From Drechslerella dactyloides (taxonomy: Eukaryota; Ascomycota; Orbiliomycetes; Orbiliales; Orbiliaceae): a stretch of DNA of 64,000 bases. Below the pieces are notes generated by a model that saw nothing but the letters and a program-made list of their open reading frames with translations, was not told the DNA's origin and searched no databases. Position 1 is the stretch's first letter, and every line of letters begins with the position of its first letter. This document shows, piece after piece, positions 12,501 through 25,884 of this stretch. Both the position numbers and the translations under genes were made by a program. The stretch lies in assembly GCA_020064725.1 (NCBI GenBank), contig JAGTWJ010000010.1, positions 1,116,001-1,180,000 of the forward strand. Reading direction: 5' to 3'.

Positions 12501-12550
12501 GGTGGGGATGGAGATGGGGATGGGGATGGGGATGGTGGATGGGGAATGGG
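12501..12550 (+). repeat. GGGGAT tandem repeat
   Basis: Four GGGG runs separated mostly by AT, flanked by further GG runs. It is a hexamer microsatellite in the presumed cyclin leader, with the G-rich strand as template strand. Confidence 0.8.
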
Positions 12551-13640
12551 CAGGCTGCAGGCGGTGAGTGAAGTCGACAGATCCTTTTGCACGCATGCGT
12601 CAACACCAACACTAAGCCGCGGTCGACTGCAAACCAACACCACACGATTTATAATAACCAGTGGCGGACGGTGCAAGCAGAGAACCCGATGGAAAGTGCG
12701 ATGCGGTTGAGTCCCATACGGCGGTTTGACGCGGGGCGATTGGGTTACGATGTGCAGGTAAGGCGTCTATGTTCCTCCCCTCTGGCAGAAAACTCGCCGT
12801 GATCTTGTGAAGGAAAATGGCCCAGGGGAAAATTTTCAACCCGGCTAACAACGCTAGCGGAAATATCAAAAGAGAAAGTCTAAAGATAAGGATGAAAGAA
12901 CAAGAATAAAACCTAGGAAAAAAACTTCTCTTACCAAAGTATCCCGTTGGAAAAGAAACCTCTAAGCAAAGCTACAAAGAGAGATCAAAAACTACTACAA
13001 GTGATGGGACGAGTGCACCAGGGACCGAGACGGAGTCGACAGGCGATTAATTATCCGGATTCCGGCGAGGTTCTCTGCTATCGAGATTTCCTTCCAGCAG
13101 AAAGATACAGAGGAACCAAAGGGAAGACCAGCACCGCTGAGAGGGCGATACAGATCTTAAAGAGGGTGAGAGAGAGGGAGGGTGAGAGGAGGGGAGGGAT
13201 GATATGTACGGTTCCAAGGGCGGAGATGGTGAGAGGGCACCAGAAATCCTGACGACCTCCTGCTCTCTCTCTCCGCTTGAAACGGGTTTAGGGGATGCTA
13301 TTTGAGTAGCGTCTCTGAGTCCTCGAAGATCGTGCGCAGACGAGTCGAAGGATTGTATGATACGAGATTGCAGTCGGAGTATGCAACCGTATCTGTAGTC
13401 GGATAGTCGTCTCGTTTCGAATGTCGGATATTGACAGTTCGGAAATGGAATGCCTGGGGAGGAGAGGCAGACCAGAGACGACAGGAAGGGAGGGGGGAGA
13501 ACAGGATTAAAGAAGGGAGAAGAGAAGAACGACGACGACGATGAAGACGACGACGATGAAAGAGAGAGAAGGGGAAGGAAGAGAGTGTCAAGATAGAAGA
13601 AGAGGACGAGAACAAAAGAAAAGGGAAAAGAGCGGACGAT

Positions 13641-16600
13641 GAGTGGATGATGAAGAAAAAGGAAGAATAGGGACCAGACGACGAATAGGAATGAAAGGAC
13701 GCTTCTTTCGCCGCAAGCTGGTGCTTGTGAGGGAGACTGCCGCAGTAGCTCGTCTTAGCGCAGCGTCCTGTTGCGGGCCAACGTATGGAGTACAGCCAGG
13801 CTACCTGATACGGAGCACATACATTTTACACGCAATGGGGAATAATGGGGCCCTTCGCTCTTTCCTGCTTGGAAAGACCCGGCCGGGCACACCTTGGTAC
13901 AGGACCCCAGCACTTGCCATACAATCGCCCGCAGCAGGCGGACGGGTGTGCCTCTTCCATCACTCCTCCTGGCTTGCTAATTCCTTCCTCGACCGATCGA
14001 ACCCGTCCTAGCTTCTCGTCTTTTCTCCCAAACATGGCAAAAAAAGGAATTACCGGGCACCCACCCCCCTCGTTTGCGACTCGAGGTGTGGGAGAAAAAA
14101 GGGCAGCATTCAGACTCAGATGTATCGACCGACTCACTCGAATCCCGCAACCTGGCTAGACATGTCTCCATCCAGCAAGGAACCAGGACGTAACTGGCGT
14201 CGATTCGGCCATGTCCAACAGCCAGATGGGGATTTATTCTGATTTTTTTTTCCCCTTCGCTATTACAAGCGTGTCTGCGACGGCCCATGCCCTCTCCACC
14301 GCTGCCGGTTTGGACGAGCGAGCGAGCAAAAAGGAAAACGAGGCTAGGGAGCCCGTGAAGGAGAATTATTCATCTTGCCGTATGGCGACAGAAAATTGCA
14401 TGGTATACATCCATTCATGTCGGTATTGCATATATGCGTACCAGCCCGTTGGCCTGTTTTCACACGAAACAGACGCACTGTGTCTGGACACGTTCAAGGG
14501 ACGGCTCCCGTTTTCAATAATGTGTGATCTTCTAAGGAATTCAAATTTGACGCCTCTTGACGAGACGAGCAACTAGCAGCATGCTTTACTTGCACAGGAC
14601 TTCCCAGCGGGCAAGGTACATTACATATTGGACCGACCTCCGTTTGGCATGCAAACACCTTGCCGTCTCTGGCGGGCGGGAAGGAACCCGGCCACTTAAC
14701 ACAAAAAAGGATCTAGAGACACCCGCGCCGTCGACCTGCAACGTAACAGGCAAGATACATGTTTGTGCATGACAGACGGCTTATCAATAGAATCAACGGG
14801 AGGACCAGAAGGGAGGCCTGGGCCAAAAAGCTGGATTATATCATGTATTCCGTGCAGGCAACCGGACTTTCTGTCTGTCGCTCGATCTCTGCATCCGCAT
14901 GGATAAAAATGGCAGCAGCTACAAACCACCCCGGCAGCTTGCTCGAGCAAAAGGCTAAGCTGAGCCGGCTGGGCTGTTGGAAGGCGTCCCAATTTCGAGA
15001 TCCAAGTCGAGGCATGGATGGCATGGGGATGGTGCCCTTTCTCGACATAATTTCCTCCCTTTGACAATGGGCATCGCCTCCTTTGCCACATTTTCGATTT
15101 GCGAAACAGAGTGTTTGACGGCGGAACAGCGAGTACGAGTAGTTACATCCATACAGGCTGGCCTTTGTTCGTTCCTCAGGAATCACCAGCCGTCAATGAA
15201 GCAATCAAAGACCTGGCTCGCAGCTCGCGGTCACGTCAAATGCTGCTGCCTTTTGATCCAGCGGTTGCAATGAGCATCTTGAAGCGCTGCTCGCCGGACG
15301 TTCAGGTGCAAGCTAGTTCATTCGCGACTCTGCTTTTCAATCAAATACCAAAACGGGAATGGTATCGTGGATCAGAGTCCAGTCCAGTCCCTCGATATAA
15401 CATGTTGGGAGTGAAAGTTGACATACTGTACTTTATGTATCCCGGCCTTGGCTGAGTCGCCCCGAAATTTCAACCCCTCCAAGAAATCAGCCCAAGTCCA
15501 AGAACCATCATTTCGCCCAGGTTATGGGTTTTCAGTTGGGACCAGGCAAGGTCAAAGAACGGCAAGGGGCCGGCCGACATGTCTGCGTGTCCCATTTCTC
15601 GTGCTCGACATGAGTAGTGGGTTATTGGCTCGTTCAGGCCACGCTTACTCGACGCATGGGAAAGAAAGAGCGAACGAGGGGTCGCAAAGCAAGCTAAGGC
15701 AGTGATCATCGATTTCCACAATTGGATACCGCTGGGACCTTTCGCTTTCGCTTTCACAGCTGATACCCATGTCTGGCAGCCTTCGTCGCCATTTTTCTGC
15801 TCACTCCGCTTGAGGGTCAAGGTATATCTGGTCGAGCCTCGTATGTACTTGTACCTCTGTACGGATAAAGCACGTCTCGTCTACCGTATACCAGCCTGCT
15901 TACGCGCTGATTGCGGCAGATAACGTACGGAGTCTAAAGTCACCGGTACCGTGTATATGAGGTCACCACATATCTACGCTGCGATACCCCGGCTCCAATT
16001 CCGGCACGACGGGGCGTAAGATGTGGCAATTTACGGTATGGCTCTCATAAAAAGCCATCTAGCAATATATCTCTGCATTGCATTGGAGCGTCCAGAAATG
16101 CACCATGGCATTAACCCTTCTCTTCGACTTCTGCCACCATTGCCCCGGCAGACGCCGTTGGAGCTGCCCACTTGAGCGCCGTGGCTGACATTTGAGAATG
16201 CTGCAGGTGCTTCTTGCTGGAGATTGAAGTGAGGGGAACCTGTAACTGTGCTCGTCGAACATGGACACACACACACTCACTCACTCACTCACTCACTCAC
16301 TCACACTGCCATTGATGGTGTCCTCTTCTATCTCCGAACCGCTGGTTGACGTGACGAGCGAGCGGGCAAAGCCCTGTCCAACCTATGTTTCTTTTCTTTT
16401 CTCTTTGTTCTGATTCCTGTATTGTTGTTCGATTTGGTAATTTGGACGAAAGAAGACCAGCTGGCCGTCTGCTTTCGGTATTATTATATTTAATTGTTGA
16501 AATCTAGACACCCTCCTCATATCCCTTGCCGCATGACCGATTTGCGCGGGGGAACGTGGTTGGTTCTGCAAGCCAGAGCCACTCCTCCGTGCGGTCATGG

Positions 16601-19600
16601 AAGGTTTTGTGAACCAGCCCCATCAAGACGATGGTTTATATGTGATATCGGATGGGACGACAGCTTCGGCGCAGTGGGGACCTAGCGGTCCGTCAAAGAC
16701 TAAGCCATGGAGCCATGGCCCCACAGTAGCATACGTGAAAACGAAGTATGGAGCTCAAAGGGGCCCCTCTGAGCCTGATCACCGCACGGAGACGTATACG
16801 TCTGAACGCGCGGATATATTTGCGCATGACACGGCGAGCAAGCAAGGAGTTGAAGGGGGAGATTGTCTTTCACATTACCACGCGCATACCAGTCGTCGAC
16901 GTACGCGTTTCACGAGAGCCCGCCCGAGCCAGCGGAGTTTAGTCCATCCAGTCATTGCCTAGTACTGCGGCGCATGTCTGCAGGCGGTTCGGCGGGTGCA
17001 AACTTCGTAAGGATCGGTCTCTCCTGCAAAGGAGGGGCAAAGCTTGTGTTCAACCTGGGCAAGAATTGGCGTGCTGAGGGAGCAGTTACAGAACGTTTTG
17101 AAGGTCGCCCTCAGCCTCCTGGTCTGATAGTAATATCCACGACAATGCATTCCACCGCGCCAGGTGTTCGCGACCATTGACCACAAACCTGTGCTACCAA
17201 CACCCAACAACCAACGCAACGTTAACCCTCATCCACGCAGACGTATACACCATCGTTCTTCTCAGGAAGGTGGCAACGGCATTGCATCGACGACCACGGC
17301 AGTTCTGAGATAGACTCATGTCAACTGGATATCGAACGATGATAGGACAAAGGCGCTGTCCACCCGAGACGATCGCTGCCAAAGAACACCCCACCAGGGG
17401 CACTTAATTAACCGGATTCAGCTGAAAAATGCACTGCGTTCCAGCCATCGCATTTCGCGCACCCCACAGTTTGACCAGGGGCCCAGGCCGCCGTCCTCTC
17501 CCCAGTGACGGAGAGAGGCTCAGCCTTATCTCGACAGTGTTAAGCCACACCGAAGGCTGGAAAACTAGTGTCTCACAAGCCACAAGACACGTCAGAAGCA
17601 CGCTGCCAGATGTCTGAGATCGTCAAGGTTGGAACCAGCTGGACTTTCACACCTTCTGGAGTTGGTTCTTCTTCTTCTTTCCTCCCCCAGCGGGGCAAGA
17701 CGTGCGCAAGTGCAGATGGCCGCAGAACGCCTCCTCTGTGCCATCGCCATTGCATCGCCTTCGCATCGGGGTGCGATGAGCAATGATCTTCTGCTCCTCT
17801 TTGCATGCCTCTTTTCTACGGTGGTAGCAGTCAAGGCCCTGAGCAACGACGAGTGAACGGAGCCTGCTCATTTGCAATTTCTCTCCGAGTGTCATTTCAC
17901 TGGACTCGGGCTAGCCGTCATACATACCAACCAGCTCCTCAGGCCAATTTGGACACAGGCAATTTCGCCTCTTCGCGCACCTTCCCCTTCTTCCGCGGGT
18001 GTGTCTGTCCAGAAAGGGGTGGAAAGGAAGGAAGGGACGGTGTTTCAGGAAAAACCACCCCCTTCTTTCCCGGCAGCACACGAAAAAAAAAAAAAAAACA
18101 AGGTTGTTGCATGACGGGCGACGGGCCATGCGGTTGTCCCATTTGATTGGAGCGTTAAGCGAAACGGGCCCGATCCTCCAAAGAGGCATGGCCTTAGCCG
18201 ACACAAAATACAAATTTAGACATGCGGGTTGCCAAAAGAGGATTCTATCGGATTACCGTATGGGAGTTTAGTCGATCAAAGAGGACATTTCTGCGATTTT
18301 GATTGTCCCGAGCACAGCGGGTCGTATTTACCGCGTCGCGTGAACAGTTAACTTGGCGGACACGCGATCCCGGATCCACATCGCACCAAGCTAACCAACT
18401 AGCAGACATGCGCCGACAGTGATTGTTGCATCACATCGCGTCCCATTCAAACCTTACCGCGTTCTGCTATTTTGGCGGTGAGTCGAGCTTGCAGCCTCAC
18501 GGCGTTTCAGTCGGAGTTCGACCGACGCCAACAAGGCCATCTATTTGGTGTCCGTGAAGCGGGAGCGTCTTGCCCATTCTTCGTATCCCGGTGCAACAGT
18601 GCTATATGAATCAGACCTCACTTCACCCTGTCCAAAATTGAATTGGCCACAATCCGAAGAAAAGAAAATCAGCGATCGCGATCATGTTTTACTAAATTTT
18701 TACATTTTGCAATTTCGGTTTCACTAGCTGCCACAACAACAGGCAGGGCTGTAGTCTGCAAAGTGCATTGACAAGGCACAAATACATTACAAGGAGAGGA
18801 TGCATGTCGAGTGCAAATTGGACACCGGCAGAGGGGAATACAAACTGGAATGACGGACGCATGCAGGTGGAATGCCGGAGTGCCTGGGCAGCAGCGAGTA
18901 TCCATCATGCACCGATCCTCCACATGACGTTGCGACGTCCACCCGCGTCAGAGTTTTCTGTCATTTCCATTGAGCTTGGCATTGTCGAGTTGGTTGACTG
19001 GCTGCTTATTGTTTCCTTCTTTTTGGCCGTGCTATTGGACTTCTAGTCTACTTTTCGGATGGCACCGGCAACCGTTTTGGTAATCGTAGATGGTCAAGCC
19101 AGACCCGGGATTGTTTGATACCACCCGGGACTGAGTTCACACGCAATATTCAACGGACGATAACAAAAATGGGAAATCCGTGAGAGTCGCGTATGAGCCC
19201 GCCCGATGTGGCGCCAGGCATACACCATTTGGGCCGTGTGCCCCTCGACGATCAAAAACCCCACTTGCAACCTGAGCTGAGTTTTCTCTCTACGAAATTC
19301 GAATTCCCCGATCTCATCTCTCCAATTCAGTCGTGAGAGGATCATCATCATCACGATCACTACCCCCTTTTATCTCCCATGCATGCCACGCAATACATTC
19401 ATAAATTGTAGCCTCGATGCCAGAAAATGACATATTTCCAGGCAATGATACATATGACTTGTCTCGTAAACCAGACTGCCAGTCCTTGGGCCAGCGAAGG
19501 CTGCTGCAGGACAGGCGACGGACCCTGATATGATCTGAACGCTCAATCACAAAGTTCGGTTACACGACTCTCGGAGCAATTGCCCGTATTCTCGAGCTCT

Positions 19601-22600
19601 TCCATGCATCCAGTATACCAGCCTGGACGCAGATTCCATTCGCCGTGTACAAAGATGTATCGACGATTGTAAATTTGAAGATAGCTTTTTCACGACCAAC
19701 CGTAAAGGCGATAGCCCCAATCTACTATCTACATAGTCTCGGGGCTATCTACATATGGATATATGCCCCAGGTATCCTACGAGCTTGGCCCTGTTAGCTA
19801 TTGCCATGACTTGGCCACTCCCGCTCCTGGTTCGCCGTTGTGGAACAAACATCCTCACGGAATTCAAAGTTCTCTGCTTTCCTGTACGATGCTCTCTATC
19901 AAGCATCAACCTGGCCTCCACGGGATACGACGCGGCTGCATCCGATTTCAATTGCAAGAGGCACCTAATTCCGGCAGCGGAACCATTCTTTGCCACACTC
20001 ATCTAGTGCATACCTGCATATTCATATTCTGCATGCATATCTGCACGTCTCCATCGAAAGCTGGCAGGTTGCATACATACTACATACACACGGCACATAA
20101 GTTACGTGGACATGACATCCAAGATCTCAGAATCTCAAGAATCAAAAAATAGTGCACGGAAATTCAAATTTAGAACATTATGTAATTAATCTGAATCAAA
20201 TTAACAGATCCGAGCAGATGACCATGACGAAATATAGTCCACAAGCACGGCGACCAAGCTTTCATTACAATTGCTTAACAGCCGATATCAACGTGAACAT
20301 TAGACGGCAGTAGCTGGGCCTGCTATCCGTATAGTTAGTCTGTTATATCACACCATCGTCCCATGGGAGTATAAGGTATTTTCCACCGCCGTTTCAACCG
20401 AGCTTACGTCCAAAATTCGCACTCGGAAGAGAGCTACTCATCTAACCGACATATAGCTGAAGGCTTTCAAGCGGAATGACATTCAAGTCCCTGATCCCGT
20501 GGCCTTCCAGTCTGCATTTCTGTCAATCTGCAGTGCCATGCCGTTGATGAGTCTTTGCGCGGCTCGGTTAGAGCTAGCTGCCGACGACCTAGCTCCCCCA
20601 TCGACGCAAAGAGATAGCGGAGCCGATGACTGGTTCTGCCGCAGTGCATGTAGTCGTGCGCACGGTGCTTCTTTCGCGTGTCCTGTTGACATTTGGACCG
20701 AAACGGCGGGTGTCAAGTAGGCGTCGACGGACAGTTAGGGACGCGTTGTTTACGTTTTGCTTGATTGAACATGAATTCCTCGAGCCGTCTGCCGGTTCAT
20801 GCAATGCATCGCAGACAGGCATATGTCACTCCGCGACACCACCACATCCACCCAGACGCTCCAACATGTCCAGCAACATGCATGTGCCTTTGCATGTGCA
20901 TGCGCATGCACCGGACTTTCGAACCTGCGCGGCGGCAGTTACGCAGTACTCCGCCGCAGCTAGCAGCTTAATGCCACCAGCTCGAGGAAGCTTAATGGCC
21001 AACCAACTCGACGACGCAGGCAGGAAAACCCGAAACCAAGGAATGAGAGCCAGAAAAGATAAACATCTTACGCCATCACCAGGCAGAATCGGGAGATCTT
21101 GAGCTCGGGATACCCTGTCCGCCTCAAGTTTCCGGCCAATTGGCAGCCCACCGGTGGAGCTACCCAGCACTCCTTGCGAACTCTGCTGCATGCACTGCAG
21201 GGCTGGTTGATCATGAATCCCGATTACCCTTTCTCGATCCTCAGGATCCTAACTAGTAGGTGAGTGCATTGTTTCCGGATTCAATTGGGCGAGACGGGAA
21301 AGGAGCAGGCTCGAAGCAGACGCTTTCAGACGTGCTTGTCGGTGTTGACGAGTACCCAGCCCGCCGGCCATTGGCTCGATCAGCCGATATCGATTACACA
21401 CTTTTGTATGCACTACTTCGCCCATCTGGTTTTCGATATATTGGCAGCCCCCGCTTTTGCGGGCTTTTTTCTTACTCGGCGCCATTCACAGAAAGTTGAT
21501 TAACTGCATCTGCAGGATTTATATCCCGCGTGCTCGTTCGGGAGGTCTGTATCTGATATATTAACTGAGCATCAGGCGAGATGCAATCGGGGCTCGATAA
21601 GCAAGTGACAAATTAAATATAATCGACGCCAGCACATCTGCCTTTTCTGCAAATTGCACTATCCGGCCGATCAAGCTCAGTATCTCCACAGTATCTTCGA
21701 AGTTACAAACCGAGTTGAACTTAGTTCGCCGAGAACAGGGGACAGCTCGCGGGATCTTGTTCATGCCAAAGGAGCAGAAGGACTTGCCTAGACGCAAACT
21801 TCTTTACCAATGTTGTATCTGATCAGCCCGTGTCCGTGCCTCCACCGGACATGTGGACGATATTGTAACTTTCACGGCCGCATTTTATTGTCTGCCAGCT
21901 CAGCCAGTTACCCACCACCTCCACCGCTTAACGAGCGAGAATCTCGCAAAATTGGTGGCTCTATTGGCTGAGCAGCACGCGCAATAGCCGATTGCGTGCC
22001 CCAACATTATATGCAACTGTTGGTAGGTCTCATATTAGTGCCATCCGGAGGAAGAAAGTAAGAATCAAAAAGAGAGCGGGTCGCCGAGTTATTATATCAT
22101 CGTTACCGTAAAGTTAGTATTGCGGGGACTTCGTACTCGACTCGATTACGATATTCTGGCCTGTTTACCGGCCGGCTAAAGCGTCAGCTCGGAGTCAGTC
22201 GCGAGACATCCGTCCTACTTTTGCCAAATGTTGGTTCGAGTTTGCACGCGTAGATCCAGAGCTCGACCGCACAGCTAGCCAGCCAAGTCGTCCCCAACCG
22301 TATAAAATAGAATTCTCTTCAACGGAACGAGGGAGCAGCAAAAGCTAAAGCAGCGGCCACTCCGCTCACTTCATCCAGCATGACATGACATGACACTCAG
22401 TAACATACTTTGATAGCGAACGGACGGCTGGCGGCGCCCGCATTTGGAAATAGATAGCGAGCTCGCCCGGACAATCGATCAATCAACTGCAACTACCCAT
22501 GCGTAGGTATGCTGGGGGAATCAATCGGAGTTCGGAAATTTTCGTGCTGGAAAGCCGCGGAGAGGCAGGCGAGAAGCAAGAAAGTTCCTTCGTCTAGTAT

Positions 22601-23142
22601 GTAGCTCCTGGGGTATATATCACGGCAAATATAGAAGCACCGGCGCAGTAAAATCGCGAGTGAGGCTGAACCTGTCCAAGGACTGGATATATGTACATAG
22701 CTGGCCGCACCTCGCAAGACGTGTCGGCCTGTTGTTTTGAAACAAGGCGCGCGGCATCATTCATCGACGCGTCTTGCGTCTGTGCTATTGGATCGCACGG
22801 CATGAATTGAAAACAAACCGTCTGCGCAAGCGAGGCTTGTGAGCTGCAAGTATCTCGTGGGAGACAGTAGCTTTCCGAGGCAGGTAACGGTTGCATGAAC
22901 GGGCTTACTGATCTCGAAATGACAATGTCATTCAATTGACTGATTGTGATGATCCATCGATTGAGGGAAAGAAGCCCTACAGGCCTCAATTGTGGGGCTT
23001 AAGGCCGCAGTGTTATAAAACCACACGGTCAACGCACACCAGAATTCTAGGGTGGTAGAGGCCAGTCCGCGAACACACAATGACAAATGAGATAGAGGGG
23101 GGAAAAACGGAAAAGGAGGACTCGAATCGTGAAACAGAGGAC
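13641..23142. other. Gene-poor region of about 9.5 kb
   Basis: I find no gene I can support on either strand. Open frames are short, overlap on both strands and lack conserved motifs. Simple repeats are the only clear structure: (TCAC)n near 16275-16304 next to a CA run, and an A16 run at about 18083-18098. No tRNA with a proper B box and acceptor stem was found. It may hold distal promoter sequence of the cyclin, untranslated RNAs or decayed elements. Confidence 0.4.
16266..16304 (+). repeat. (CA)n/(TCAC)n microsatellite
   Basis: A run of ACACAC leads into about seven TCAC units. Ordinary replication-slippage repeat. Confidence 0.9.
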
Positions 23143-24494
23143 CTAATTATCGTGCATTATAGTCTCATGACCCATCGTTGCGACGATGTCCACGTCTTGC
23201 CGTCGAGGCTTTGATGGCGGAGTATGCAGACTGTGTGCCGACACAATACTTTCGCGGATCATGGAGATGATTGCACGGAACAATTTATCCAACGCGTAAT
23301 CGCCATTGCATATATCGAAGGTGCGAGACTTCATGACCTACTGAACGTTAACACCATACTAGAGCTAGTATATTGCGTTGAGATACAATATATTTTGGCG
23401 CCGGGAACAACGGTATACAGACGACGAAGGCGGAGGAGAGACCGTACCTTTCCCTCACAGGTCACCTTGTACAGGCTCCACTCATATCCATCGGTGACAG
23501 CGCCGTACACAGACCATCCACCGTGCGCGTGCTTGCTTGAAGCTTTGATATGCATGGACCGCCGCATCCCCATATCTGCGAGCAGCGTCCCAGCGGCGTC
23601 CTCTAGTCCGCCCGGCTTCTTCGCTTGGACGATATTAACAAGCTGTGTGTTTCCGGCGCTGCTACCGCCAAAAAACTTGGCTGGAATGGTGATACTGTAG
23701 TCAATGAAGCCGACGTACTGGGTGTCACCAAGCGTATATTCGCGCTCGGAGCCATCCATCAAGTTCATGCTGACCTTCGAGGCCCTCATGATTTTGAGGG
23801 CTTGCAGCACTTCGCTGAGGCTTCTGATGCCGCTTTTCTTCAATTTTATGACCTTCTCTTCGCCATCAGTCTCCGTGCTCGGCTGATAATTCTCGGTATC
23901 TATCTCTGGGATGGACGTAGACTACGACGAAATTTATCAACTTTGCGTCTGGCGTTATATATTCACAAAAATGAACCACGATGGGCGATTCATCATAGCC
24001 TAAGGCTGTGTGACATGGACACGCATAATAGGGTAACAAAAACTTACATATAGCCACAATGCTTCAAAAAGGATGGCGTACACAACGGCACGAGAGGCGT
24101 TTCCATGCGTGACCCCAAAGGTGGAGTGCTTATGCAACGTCTTCAGAAAGTCCGCTGGTGCGACAATGCCGGAGATGCCAGAACACTCTACGTCCCAACG
24201 ATGCTTTGCCGAATCTAGAGAATAGTCGTCCATTTCCAGTCCGAAGAGAGACGTCGCTACCTCGACTGAGAGTTTATTCAGATTGATGGTTTTCAAGGTT
24301 CCGAGCAGATGGTTCTTGATTGACGCCTTGACGGCGGAATCGATTTTGGATGTCAGATCCTCATCAATAGCATCAAGAAAATCTTGGACGGAGAATTCGG
24401 GTTCTCTTTTTCTCTTCAGCGCTTGGGTGGAGGGTTCGGCATCTCCGTCCTCGATCCGCTCTCGAACCTGGCTTGCGGGGATGGCGGACTCCAT
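23143..24494 (-). CDS. Hypothetical protein with PD-(D/E)XK-nuclease-like signature
   Basis: Proposed exons on minus are 24494-24048, 23921-23448 and 23337-23143, giving 371 aa; all junctions are phase 0 with GTAAGT and GTACGG donors and TAG acceptors. I do not recognise the exact family. The N-terminal 110 residues look helical and acidic-basic with an RKREPEF stretch. The central part reads GFIDYS (Asp about 223), a strand, then LVNIVQAKKPGG (Gln 248, Lys 250), followed by a helix and GYEWSLYKVT. That order matches the D-Xn-(E/Q)XK core of restriction-endonuclease-like folds, with Gln in place of Glu. HGNASRAV around 130 could contribute conserved Arg. No signal peptide is seen. Whether it is an active nuclease cannot be said. 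It has an ordinary intron structure and no stops. Confidence 0.6.
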
Positions 24495-25597
24495 CGTGAC
24501 GGATTTTCGAGATTTACGGCTTGGTTATTGGCGACATCGTATGAGCTTCCGAATAACCCCTACGACGGAATCTGGAGTACCTTCGACGTACCTTGACGGC
24601 GATTCGGCGAATGGCCACGCGGAAGCTGCAGGTTTATGGCGAAATCTTGATGATTGACTGCTGATAGGATGGATGTCTGCTCCAGAAACTTCGGTTCAAG
24701 CGGCAGTACATCGTGTGGGGAGATTATCGCGGTAGGCTACGCATAGTACCAAGGGGGCATTACCAGTCACGATATTCCAGTTTACGCTGGGCACACATGC
24801 GCAACAGTGAAATGTTCTTAGAGCAGCATCTAGGTAAGCTTACGCTCTACATGCCTAAATATGGGGGTTGTCCCCTAGGTAAGTAAGTACTTGGTATCGC
24901 AATGCACAGTGGAGTGTTGTATCAGGGTCATGCAAATTTATACCAAGATAGATCAGTTAATTTTCTAAGTTCAGTCTATTCTTCATTCCGCTCAGATCTT
25001 ATCGTTTTGGAGCGATTTGGCCGGCGACAATTGGTCACGCGGTAGTAAAAATTTCGTTCTGATGGAGAATGTGCTCTATTCTGCTGATCTCATAAACCGG
25101 AGTGCTGGGACCAGCCTGCGCGAACACTATCAAATTCGTTATATACAAAAGTGTACTATATACACCTAGGTATTTGGTGCTGAGATCTATAAAATTTCTG
25201 TTACGATACCTTGGAAAGCTGGGTGTTGAGGATGTGGTATTTTTCGGCGGCATAGTTTCAGTAGCAGGTCCGTTTTCTAGTGCCCCTACCGATATCTATG
25301 CCGTATTTCGAAATTCAGTGTTTACGGTATATAATATACAACACTTGGTCAATTACCGGATTCATAACCGGGTGCTGGATTTGAGCAATCTAGTCTCGTT
25401 GCAGGCTTGCACGTCGTCATAGGTCCAGGTGTCGAGACTGCTATCGAATAAAATATCAACTTTGGATTGGCCGAAAATCGAAGCCGGAATGACAAATGGC
25501 TCGATGTATCAATTAAACCTATTTTAATAATTTTAAATAAATTCCTTCCTCCTGGACGTATATGGGATTCAATGCATAAAAATATATCTGGAAGGCA
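24495..25597. other. Intergenic, AT-rich from about 24.8 kb
   Basis: This is the promoter side of the nuclease-like gene, then an AT-rich tract with many TATA steps and no open frame of note. Both strands are broken by stops. It could be degraded repeat DNA, but no terminal repeats other than those of the small element at 25607 were seen. Confidence 0.4.
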
Positions 25598-25606
25598 ACC
25601 TTTACA

Positions 25607-25714
25607 TAGCCTCGAAGCCAGGCGCTATAACACATATTCTCTCCCTCCTCTCTGCTCTGCCCCAGCACTACGGGCAGCCTCCGCCTTGCCCTATAGCGCC
25701 TGGCTTCGAGGCTA
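25607..25714. mobile_element. Miniature inverted-repeat transposable element (MULE-like)
   Basis: Perfect 23-bp terminal inverted repeats lie at 25607-25629 and 25692-25714, beginning TAGCCTCGAAGC. They are flanked by a perfect 9-bp direct duplication ACCTTTACA at 25598-25606 and 25715-25723. The 62-bp interior has no coding capacity. Non-autonomous element with TIRs plus 9-bp duplication is the profile of Mutator-like (MULE) derivatives; hAT elements make 8 bp. The perfect repeats argue for a recent insertion. It lies about 170 bp beyond the GH74 stop codon. Confidence 0.85.
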
Positions 25715-25884
25715 ACCTTTACAAGCGTCTCCTGCACAAGATCTTAAGAAGCGTAACACGCGTTGGCTATATATAGACGCCCTACTAAGGCTACGGAGTT
25801 ATAATTACGGGGTATATATATAGGTATATACAAAGTTGCTTCACTACCCGATACTGAATACTCTCGCGTGCATCTTCCAAAACC

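Larger units (their letters stand above)
11767..13640 (-). promoter_or_regulatory. Probable long leader and promoter of the cyclin
   Basis: No coding gene is supported. On the cyclin-sense (minus) strand the region contains short ATG-initiated ORFs, the nearest 12065-11847. It also has a (CCCCAT)n tract at 12550-12501 and long CT-rich tracts at about 13200-13140 and 13640-13480. Fungal promoters often carry CT-rich tracts just upstream of the transcription start, so a leader of 1.4-1.8 kb is inferred. An intron in the leader is also possible. Confidence 0.4.

Noticed and set aside
22226..22245. GGTTCGAGTTTGC motif resembling a T-loop
   Set aside because: No paired T stem or acceptor stem.
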